Source: Candidatus Gastranaerophilales bacterium (lineage in GTDB: Bacteria; Cyanobacteriota; Vampirovibrionia; Gastranaerophilales; Gastranaerophilaceae). From it: DNA of 64,000 nucleotides. A program made the translations under genes and the position numbers. The notes under the pieces are model-generated. The model had not been told where the DNA came from. It saw only the letters and a program-made list of their open reading frames with translations, and did not search any database. The stretch is taken from contig CALVAR010000004.1 of NCBI GenBank assembly GCA_944325575.1, positions 1 through 64,000 on the forward strand. Direction: 5' to 3'. Within the stretch, counting starts at the first letter, position 1. Each line of letters begins with the position of its first letter. Positions 55,231 to 62,133 of this stretch are shown piece by piece.

Positions 55231-56049
55231 ATGAACAAGATAAAAATGCTGGTTCTTGATATAGACGGAACTATATTTAAAAAAGATTATACAGCAACCG
55301 ACAGGGTAAAAAATACCTTGAAAAAGCTCTGTGATAACGGTGTAAAAGTTGTTCTTTGCACAGGAAGAATGTATGCTGCAACAAAATCAATTGCAGAAGA
55401 ATTGAGTTTAAATACACCGGTTATTTGTTATCAGGGTGGTCTTGTTAAAAACTTTTGCAGTGACGATGCAACTCTCTGGGAACGTACAATGGACCCGGCA
55501 TTGGCTCTTGAAGTTATAAGAGAGTTAAAAAAACGTAAGATATTTTTTAATATTTATATAAATGATGAGCTTATGGTGGAAGAGGACAGCCCTCTTATTA
55601 GGCAGTATGTTGATGCACGAAATCTGTCGTATAAAATTATAGGCAACTGTGAAAATATTGATTTTACAGGATTAAATAAAATTCTGGCTATAGATGATGA
55701 TACAAAATTGATAGAAAATTTGCAAAAAGAAATGGCTGAAAAATATAATGGTAAGTTGTATGTAATTCGTTCTACGCCGCGCTTTTGCGAATTTTCTAAT
55801 CCTGATGCAACAAAGGGTAATGCTGTCAGATTTCTTGCTGAATTATGGAATATTAAGAAGGAAGAAATAATGGCATGCGGAGATCAGGATAATGATATAG
55901 AAATGCTTCTGGCTGCAGGTGTTAAAGTAGCAATGGGAAATGCAACAGAAGATTTGAAAAAGATAGCTGATTATGTAACAGAGACCGTTGATAATGACGG
56001 GGTAGTATGTGCTGTTGCAAAATATATAGGGGAAGAATATGCATTTTAG
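55231..56049 (+). CDS. HAD-superfamily phosphatase, Cof type
   Basis: A 272-residue HAD hydrolase. Motif I is LDIDGT with nucleophile Asp10 and acid Asp12; motif II threonine is in VVLCTGR; motif III lysine is in TKGNAVRFL; motif IV is GDQDNDIEML. The large C2 cap between motifs II and III places it in the Cof/YidA-like subfamily, which dephosphorylates sugar phosphates or cofactor intermediates. It overlaps ispF by 11 bp, so the two are translationally coupled. Confidence 0.88.
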   Translation: MNKIKMLVLDIDGTIFKKDYTATDRVKNTLKKLCDNGVKVVLCTGRMYAATKSIAEELSLNTPVICYQGGLVKNFCSDDATLWERTMDPALALEVIRELKKRKIFFNIYINDELMVEEDSPLIRQYVDARNLSYKIIGNCENIDFTGLNKILAIDDDTKLIENLQKEMAEKYNGKLYVIRSTPRFCEFSNPDATKGNAVRFLAELWNIKKEEIMACGDQDNDIEMLLAAGVKVAMGNATEDLKKIADYVTETVDNDGVVCAVAKYIGEEYAF

Positions 56050-56524
56050 AATAGGACAGGGTTTTGACTTACACCAGTTTGCCGAGGACAGAGATTTAAT
56101 TCTTGGCGGTGTTAAAATAGATCACAATAAGGGGTTATTAGGGCATTCTGATGCAGATGCATTATGCCATGCAATTATAGATGCATTGCTCGGAGCGCTG
56201 GCTCTTGGAGATATAGGGCAGCATTTCCCTGATAATGACCCGCAGTATTATGGATGCGATAGCACGGAATTGCTCGCCCAGACTTTGTATCTTGTTGTAA
56301 AAGAGGGGTATAAAATAAATAATATTGATGCAACTATCAAAACACAATACCCTCGTTTAGGGCCATTTATAAAAGATATACAGAAAAATCTTGCAGATGT
56401 ATTGAATCTTGAAATAAATCAAATTTCTATTAAAGCCAAATCAATGGAATGGATGGGACCCATTGGGGAAGGTAAGTGCCTTGCTGTTGATGCTGTTGTT
56501 CTGCTGGAAGAAATATCTATATAG
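56039..56524 (+). CDS. 2-C-methyl-D-erythritol 2,4-cyclodiphosphate synthase
   Basis: A 161-residue enzyme of the MEP isoprenoid pathway. Zinc ligands are Asp10 and His12 in GQGFDLHQF and His44 in LGHSDADALCHAIIDALLGA. The conserved GDIGQHFPDNDP follows, and the C-terminal SIKAKSMEWMGPIGEGKCLAVDAVV closes the fold. Standard length (about 160). Its presence indicates MEP-dependent isoprenoid synthesis. Confidence 0.95.
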   Translation: MHFRIGQGFDLHQFAEDRDLILGGVKIDHNKGLLGHSDADALCHAIIDALLGALALGDIGQHFPDNDPQYYGCDSTELLAQTLYLVVKEGYKINNIDATIKTQYPRLGPFIKDIQKNLADVLNLEINQISIKAKSMEWMGPIGEGKCLAVDAVVLLEEISI

Positions 56525-56567
56525 TATTCTGCCGAATATACTGATAATATTTATTATGCAAGAAATT

Positions 56568-56720
56568 GTCATCCTGAGGAGCAAAGCGAGCTCAGGATCT
56601 TACAGGCTTTGAATTTGCATTTCAGACTGGTAAGATTCTGAATACAGCAATATTTTTGCAGCAAAGCACATTTAATGCTTCAGAATGACATTTGTTGAGT
56701 TGGGCAAGTATGCCCAACCG
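56568..56720 (-). repeat. Inverted copy of the CATTCTGA/TCAGGATGAC repeat block
   Basis: The reverse complement reads TGTCATTCTGAAGC, then ATTCAGAATCTTACCAGTCT, then TAAGATCC and finally CTCAGGATGACA, matching the unit at about 29481-29600 in order. It ends with GTTGGGCAAGTATGCCCAAC, like the GGTTGGGCATACCTGCCC modules of the 29-kb block. It lies downstream of ispF and carries no gene. Confidence 0.7.
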
Positions 56721-56761
56721 ACAGCGCCTTAGTCACTCCGAAACAAACACCTTATGTATCC

Positions 56762-56945
56762 CTAAGTAAAAAACGAGAGAGCAGATATTTTATTTTAGAG
56801 TGACTTAAAATCCTACCCGCCAATGTTATACGGCACGCAGATACTTCGTATCTGACTTAGCCTGCCTCTAAAAAATGATAATTAATCATTTTTTAGAGTT
56901 CTTGGAACGAAAAAATGAAATATCTGCTCTCGAATGCGAAATATT
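56762..56945 (-). repeat. Inverted-repeat element, copy B
   Basis: Same element as 28878-28994 but on the other strand, with terminal repeats GAGAGCAGATATTTTATTTT and its near-complement AAAATGAAATATCTGCTCTC. Relative to copy A it contains about 70 extra bases, including a long perfect hairpin built on CTCTAAAAAATGAT and its complement. With the preceding unit it fills most of the 526-bp gap 56525-57050. Confidence 0.75.
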
Positions 56946-57050
56946 CATTTTTACATAATAAATATTATCGCTATATAAAATCCGTTATCGAATTATGCTA
57001 CATATACAGGAATGACATTATGAGCGTTTTATATGAATATTTTGTAAAAA

Positions 57051-57707
57051 TTAATATCCCAGCTCTTCATTTACGAGAATAACAACAATTCTTCCGGCAG
57101 GACGACACAGACGTGTTGTGATAATCTGGCAGCATATTGAATCAGGGCTAAGACAATCACCGCAGGTCCCCGTAGCGGCACACGGTGTTTTGTTATCTGC
57201 AACAGCGGCTATTCTCTGCAGATTGCAGGGAGCTGCGTATGTTCTTGCTCTTGTGTATGCCTCTTCCAGATTTTTTACTACTTTATTCATGCCTGCAACA
57301 ACTATTACTTTTTTGGGACCAAAGGCAAGTGCCGCAACACGGTTGCCCAATCCGTCTATGTTAACAAGCTGTCCGTCTTCGGAAATTGCATTTGCACTCA
57401 TTAAAAATACATCGGCTAAAAAGCTGTCATAAGCGCATTTTCTTTTAGCTTCAGCATCAGGCGCCTTGTCTCTGTTTATTGTTTTGTATCCGTTGTTTTC
57501 TAGATAATCTGCAAGTCCGAGTTCTGCCATAGTAGTAGAACCGCCCCAGGCTATGACATCATCTTTTGATATGTGAGACAGGACAGTATTCAAAGCCTCA
57601 GCTCTGTCATTGCAAAAATATGCGTCAAAGTGTCTTTTTTTGAACGCTTCTACTGTTTTTATCCCGAGTTTTTTATTTCTTTCTTTTACAAATTTATTTT
57701 CTGTCAT
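57051..57707 (-). CDS. LUD-domain protein (LutC/YkgG-like, lactate-utilisation family)
   Basis: A 218-residue soluble protein. The opening KKLGIKTVEAFKKRHFDAYF, the nucleotide-fold region DDVIAWGGSTTMAELGL, LMSANAISEDGQLVNIDGLGNRVAALAFGPKKVIVVAGMNK, and C-terminal cysteines in CAATGTCGDCLSPDSICC are typical of the DUF162/LUD family. LutC homologues take part in L-lactate oxidation, but stand-alone members have no proven role. No lutA or lutB lies nearby. AGGAG precedes the ATG. It probably forms an operon with the HAD gene 19 bp upstream. Confidence 0.8.
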   Translation of the reverse strand: MTENKFVKERNKKLGIKTVEAFKKRHFDAYFCNDRAEALNTVLSHISKDDVIAWGGSTTMAELGLADYLENNGYKTINRDKAPDAEAKRKCAYDSFLADVFLMSANAISEDGQLVNIDGLGNRVAALAFGPKKVIVVAGMNKVVKNLEEAYTRARTYAAPCNLQRIAAVADNKTPCAATGTCGDCLSPDSICCQIITTRLCRPAGRIVVILVNEELGY

Positions 57708-57726
57708 AATAAACTCCTGTTCTGAA

Positions 57727-58518
57727 TTATTTATCTAACACAAATTGTTTTATTGCCTTTACTACACCGTAATTATTGTTTGTATCAGCAATATAATTTG
57801 CATATTCTTTAACCTGCTCTGCTGCATTTTGCATGGCAAAAGAATATTTTGCACATTTTAACATTTCAATGTCATTATTAAAATCCCCGAATGCCATTGT
57901 CTCGTTCTTTGTTATACCCAAAATGTTCTGCATGCGTTTTAATGCTGTACCTTTATTTAAATCTTTGTTCATAATATCTATCCAATTTACGGAAGAAACA
58001 ACTGCTCTGAGGCTTTTGTCCAGTTTATCTTTAATTTTTGGATATGCATTCTCAGAAGAGCCAAAAGGATCATACGATGCTACTTTTAAAATTTGCTCGT
58101 TCAGATTTTTATAATCATTTATTATTTCATAATCTGTATAATAATAGTTGATTGAAGAAAGATACTCTCTGTCAGGATTAAGAAAATATGCTCTGTCTTG
58201 TGCGCAAAGAATTATCTGGAGTTTATCTATACCTAAACAAGCCTCTACTGTAGAAAACACCTGTGAAGAAGTCATAGGGTGAATGACTTCACTGTTATTT
58301 TCGTAATTTATATATCCGCCGTTGTCTGAAATATAAAATATTTCTCTGTCATGAGGAGAAAAAACCTTCTTTAAGGAATAACAGCTTCGACCGCTTGCAG
58401 CAACAAATTTTATGCCCTTTTCATTTAACTGTTTTAAAACATCAAAAAAATCAGGCGCAAACTTGCCCCCGTCCGTCAAAAGTGTACCATCCATATCTGT
58501 TGCAATCAGTTTTATCAT
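57727..58518 (-). CDS. HAD-superfamily phosphatase, Cof type
   Basis: A 263-residue HAD hydrolase. Motif I is ATDMDGTLL, motif II is in KFVAASGRS, motif III lysine is in LNKGTALKRM, and motif IV is FGDFNDIEML. Cap type C2 as in the Cof/YidA family, and paralogous in fold to the gene at 55231. The start is the ATG at 58518, ten bases after GGAAGG; another ATG nine bases upstream overlaps that site. First gene of an operon with the LUD protein, and divergent from the MATE transporter. Confidence 0.85.
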   Translation of the reverse strand: MIKLIATDMDGTLLTDGGKFAPDFFDVLKQLNEKGIKFVAASGRSCYSLKKVFSPHDREIFYISDNGGYINYENNSEVIHPMTSSQVFSTVEACLGIDKLQIILCAQDRAYFLNPDREYLSSINYYYTDYEIINDYKNLNEQILKVASYDPFGSSENAYPKIKDKLDKSLRAVVSSVNWIDIMNKDLNKGTALKRMQNILGITKNETMAFGDFNNDIEMLKCAKYSFAMQNAAEQVKEYANYIADTNNNYGVVKAIKQFVLDK

Positions 58519-58610
58519 AAAAGACATGCCTTCCGGTTGATATAATTTTATAATATTTGTATAGTAAAATAAAATTAATAACAATAAGGTTTTTTACAAA
58601 GGTTACGAAT

Positions 58611-59996
58611 ATGATTAATGATATGACAAAAGGAAATCCGCTGTCTCTCATTTTCTGGTTTTCGGTGCCTCTTTTAATAGGCAACATTTTTCAGCAGTTA
58701 TATAATATAGCAGACATAGTAATAGTAGGCAGGACTCTCGGGATAAAGGCACTTGCCGCTGTCGGTGCAATATCTCCTATATTCTTTTTTATAATGTTTG
58801 TTGTTGTGGGTATGACAAACGGTTTTGCAGTAATTACAGGACAAAGATTCGGAGCAAAAGACCCTGACGGGGTAAGACGCTCGGTTACTGTTTCTACGGT
58901 AATTAGTTCATTTATTACGGTTATTTTTTCTTTGATTATAGCTGTATTTATGAATCAAATCCTTGTATGGATGAATGTACCAAAAGAAATTCACAGCGAT
59001 GCTTTCTGGTATATACAGATTGTAATTGCAGGCCTTATTATATGCAATGCATATAATCTTCTTGCCAGTATAGTAAGGGCTCTCGGTGACAGCAAAACAC
59101 CATTGTATTTTTTAATATTTGCATCAGTTTTAAATATTTTTCTTGCTCTTTTATTTATACTGAAATTTCACTGGGGAGTTCCGGGCTCTGCAGTTGCGGT
59201 TGTATTGTCACAGGCTGTATCAGTTTTGCTTTGCGTAATATATGTGAAAAAGCGTTTTCCTATCCTTCACCTGAAAAAATCTGACTGGCTGTTTGCGTTA
59301 AAAAAAGAAAGCATACCATTTGCACTGGAACATTTAAGAGTTGGAATTCCAATGGCTGTTCAGTTTTCTATTCTCGGGATAGGTATTTTAATCATACAAA
59401 GCGTCTGCAATACATTCGGTTCTGATGTTATTGCCGCATTTACGGCAGCTTTAAGAATTGAACAAATTGCTACAATGCCGATGATTTCGTTTGGGGTCGC
59501 ACTTGCTGCATATACGGCACAAAACTTCGGTGCAAACAACTTTAGCAGGATACGTTCCGGTGTACAAAAAACATCCTTAATAAATATCAGTCTCAGTATA
59601 ATTATGACCCTTTTGATTCATTTTTACGGAAGTGACATAGTGGGAATTTTTCTGGGAAAAGGGGAAAAACACATTATAGAAATAGCAAGAGACTATCTAT
59701 GGATAAGCACATTGTTTTATTTCTTTTTGGGACAAATATTTATATTCAGAAATGCACTGCAGGGTATGGGCGAAGCAACACTTCCGTTAGCGTCAAGTAT
59801 AGCAGAGCTTCTCGTACGCTCATTTGCTGCAGTGTATCTTGCCGTTAAATTTAGTTATTTCGGTATATTTTATGCAGGTCCGATTGCGTGGGTGACAGCC
59901 TCTGTTATTCTTGCGGCAGGCTATTTTACAAATCTGCTCAGGATAGTAAAAAAAGCAAGAATTGCTTACAATATGCAAAAACGACTTATTGCCTGA
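58611..59996 (+). CDS. MATE-family multidrug/sodium antiporter
   Basis: A 461-residue inner-membrane efflux protein with about 12 hydrophobic helices in two similar halves. The typical opening is NPLSLIFWFSVPLLIGNIFQQLYNIADIVIVGR, with internal GLIICNAYNLLASIVRALGDSKTPL and, in the second half, FRNALQGMGEATLPL. It would export cationic drugs or metabolites in exchange for Na+ or H+. The start ATG at 58611 has AAAGG upstream; a longer open frame extends to 58557. An SMR gene follows downstream, suggesting an efflux cluster. Confidence 0.92.
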   Translation: MINDMTKGNPLSLIFWFSVPLLIGNIFQQLYNIADIVIVGRTLGIKALAAVGAISPIFFFIMFVVVGMTNGFAVITGQRFGAKDPDGVRRSVTVSTVISSFITVIFSLIIAVFMNQILVWMNVPKEIHSDAFWYIQIVIAGLIICNAYNLLASIVRALGDSKTPLYFLIFASVLNIFLALLFILKFHWGVPGSAVAVVLSQAVSVLLCVIYVKKRFPILHLKKSDWLFALKKESIPFALEHLRVGIPMAVQFSILGIGILIIQSVCNTFGSDVIAAFTAALRIEQIATMPMISFGVALAAYTAQNFGANNFSRIRSGVQKTSLINISLSIIMTLLIHFYGSDIVGIFLGKGEKHIIEIARDYLWISTLFYFFLGQIFIFRNALQGMGEATLPLASSIAELLVRSFAAVYLAVKFSYFGIFYAGPIAWVTASVILAAGYFTNLLRIVKKARIAYNMQKRLIA

Positions 59997-60065
59997 CTAT
60001 TGTGTCTTTTATTATTACTGTCTGTCAGTAACAGCATAGAGTTAGGCCGGTTGAATTTGTTAAAC

Positions 60066-60094
60066 TTGATTTATTCTATTTTTGCCGATAGAAT
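60066..60094 (+). promoter_or_regulatory. Promoter of the interrupted SMR gene
   Basis: TTGATT, a 17-base spacer and TAGAAT (one mismatch to the -10 consensus). TTCTAT and ATAGAA form an inverted repeat overlapping the spacer and -10, a possible operator. AGGAG lies close to the ATG at 60123. The promoter looks intact although the gene is interrupted. Confidence 0.55.
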
Positions 60095-60122
60095 ACATTA
60101 GCAATTTTTTAGGAGAATAATT

Positions 60123-60624
60123 ATGGCCTATTTGTATTTGTTTGTAGCAATTATTGCTGAAATATTTGCAACTACAATGCTTAAAGACACTAACGGATTT
60201 ACTGTTTTATTCCCATCAATATTTACAATAGCAGGCTATATTCTTTCTTTTTATATGCTTGGTCTCTGTGTACAATATATACCAACCGGTATCATATATG
60301 TGTCTGAGGCGGCCTCGCTTGTAGAAGTGGTCCACGGAGTGCGAGTGACGCCAAGTCTAGCATTTTGCGGAAGTGACCCCATGCACTTGTTGCCTGTGCC
60401 GGACTTGTTTTTAAAAACTGACTTGTTTATTGCACAGGTTCATCAAGTAGTCGGAGTCAGTTGACAATATGAAATCTATTTGGTCAGGTATAGGGATTGT
60501 CGGTATTGCAATTCTAGGATGGATAGTACACAAACAGATTCTTGATATACCTGCAATTATAGGCATTCTGCTTATTTTAGCCGGAGTGCTGGTAATAAAG
60601 ATATTCTCCAAATCGGTTGTGTAA
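60123..60624 (+). pseudogene. EmrE-like small multidrug resistance protein, interrupted by a 175-bp repeat
   Basis: The first 59 codons encode SMR helices 1-2, with the essential glutamate Glu13 in AIIAEIFATTMLK and the motif YIPTGIIY. Repeat copy 5 (60301-60475) follows. The frame then resumes in the motif as (A)IWSGIGIVGIAILGW and runs through DIPAIIGILLILAGVLVI to TAA at 60624. Joining base 60300 to 60476 creates GCT (Ala), giving GIIYAIWSG exactly as in EmrE-type proteins, with 108 residues in all. As read directly, translation passes 53 codons into the repeat and ends at TGA 60462-60464; an ATG at 60469 is in frame with the second half. Probably inactive unless the halves are co-expressed. 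Confidence 0.9.
60301..60475 (+). repeat. Dispersed structured repeat, copy 5 (short form), inside the SMR gene
   Basis: A 175-bp copy whose borders are fixed by the coding frame of the interrupted gene: first base T of TGTCTGAGG, last base T of ATATGAAAT. No target duplication is present. Sequence and length match copy 4 at 35622 with scattered substitutions. It contains the perfect CCTGTGC/GCACAGG stem and a duplicated GACTTGTT. Confidence 0.95.
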
Positions 60625-60685
60625 TTTTTAAAAAATTGATATCAAGTACAATGCTTTTTATTTTTGTATTCAATATATTGTCCTT

Positions 60686-62011
60686 ATGAACACTGTAAAC
60701 AAACTTCTGAAAGCATACGGACACAATAAAACCTTACATTACGACAAATGGAGCGAGAAGCATAAATACAGAGCGCTTAATGAAGGGAATCTTAAACAGT
60801 GGATTTCAAATATTTTACCATCAGAGCTTCTTGAAAGACCATTAAAAAAGGCTGTTGAATCAATAGTGTCATTATGCGAATGTACAACATTTTATAAAAA
60901 CTTTCCGGATAATGTTGAGACACCGGATTACGGAGACAAATGGGGAAGGCTCGGCAATTATATAGAAATAAATAACCGTGCAATTGCACAAATGCACGGA
61001 AACAGATGTAAAAACGGAATAATAAGTGCAATAAAAATGCTGCCTGCAATACCTCCGTCAGCAAAAAGCTGGGCAAACTGTATAATTCTTTCGCAAATCT
61101 GGCCAAACATTTACGGTGACGGTTACAATAAAGCGCCATGGGAAGAAAATTCAATCTACGGCATAAAATTGGGAATAGGTTATAGCGAAAATATCATCAA
61201 CTTTGATATAGCAGGTAAAATTTCTCCCGAAGAACAACTGAAAGCATTTAATGATCTGGCACATTTCAGGGGGTTAAAAACAGGATTCAGAACTATTATT
61301 TCCGAAGACCAGCTAAAAGTCTCAAAACCATATGAAGAAGACCAAAACTTCCGCTGGAAGAACCCCGAGCATGAAGAACTGTATATACGGGAAATGGTAA
61401 AACTTGTTAACCTCGGATTTGAGGCGATTTTTGTAGATTCAGCTAAACATATAGGAGGCTATGACCTTCAGAATTACACGGGTGTCGGTGCACTGCCTGA
61501 ATATCAGCAGATGCAGTATATAACAGATGAAATAAGAAAACGCTCCGGATGCACAACATTAAGTTTCGTAGGTGAAAAAAGTTCTGATGATTTTGAACGC
61601 TACAGGATGATGGGACTCAACGCCGGTACTGCATTTGTAAGTGTTGATGATCTTGATACAGTCAAACACTGGTCAAACAGGCTCAAATATTCAAGAGACT
61701 ATGCTCCGGGAGTAGAAGTTTCAAACGACAATACAGAAGGCGGTACACCTTATGAAACAAGACTGAACAGAATAAGAAACGCTCTGTTCGGATTCGAAAT
61801 AGCAAGTGACAAGCTTCCGAGTTTTATGCAGATGGAAGACCTGTTTCCTCTGCGATATGACACAAATACTCATCACCTTATGATGTGCAATCCCTCTTAT
61901 TCAACCGATGGAACAAAAGAAAGCCACTGGAGAGAGCTTTTTACAAAAGATGACGGCAGATATTACAATCATCAGGTGGGAGAAATATTTGCGCACGCTT
62001 TGTTTTTATAA
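60686..62011 (+). CDS. Putative TIM-barrel glycosidase-like protein, distantly GH13-like
   Basis: A 441-residue protein. Three spaced segments resemble alpha-amylase family conserved regions: GFEAIFVDSAKHIGGYD (Asp251, His255; compare region II), LSFVGEKS (Glu297; compare the region III acid) and VEVSNDNTEGG (347-350; compare region IV, where the usual His-Asp is Asp-Asn). The spacing is plausible for a (beta/alpha)8 barrel. No signal peptide is seen, so it may be cytosolic. The first about 150 residues match nothing I recognise. The family call is a pattern-based inference; it could be another TIM-barrel enzyme. Confidence 0.45.
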   Translation: MNTVNKLLKAYGHNKTLHYDKWSEKHKYRALNEGNLKQWISNILPSELLERPLKKAVESIVSLCECTTFYKNFPDNVETPDYGDKWGRLGNYIEINNRAIAQMHGNRCKNGIISAIKMLPAIPPSAKSWANCIILSQIWPNIYGDGYNKAPWEENSIYGIKLGIGYSENIINFDIAGKISPEEQLKAFNDLAHFRGLKTGFRTIISEDQLKVSKPYEEDQNFRWKNPEHEELYIREMVKLVNLGFEAIFVDSAKHIGGYDLQNYTGVGALPEYQQMQYITDEIRKRSGCTTLSFVGEKSSDDFERYRMMGLNAGTAFVSVDDLDTVKHWSNRLKYSRDYAPGVEVSNDNTEGGTPYETRLNRIRNALFGFEIASDKLPSFMQMEDLFPLRYDTNTHHLMMCNPSYSTDGTKESHWRELFTKDDGRYYNHQVGEIFAHALFL

Positions 62012-62133
62012 AATTGCTTAACATTTATTAACAAATTACACAAAAAAGTCAATTTCTCTAAATAAAAATTTTTTATTTAATTGAGGGATATTAAATACAC
62101 TTTTATAGGATTTTTATTTAGAGAGGATTGGAA

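Noticed and set aside
60301-60464. The repeat as a protein-coding element (a 53-codon open frame is shared by the two short copies).
   Set aside because: Differences between the copies mostly change amino acids (Gln/Pro, Tyr/His, Leu/Pro and others), and the frame is embedded in paired stems. The conserved signal is nucleic-acid structure, not protein.
60301-60475. The 175-bp insertion as a group I or group II intron.
   Set aside because: It is too short. There is no domain V-like hairpin or group I core, and starting the element at a GTGYG-like 5' border would shift the reading frame.
60301-60475. A fixed tetranucleotide target for the dispersed repeat.
   Set aside because: The four visible left flanks end in TATG, ATGA, ATTA and AAGA: AT-rich but with no common motif. 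No target sequence is claimed.
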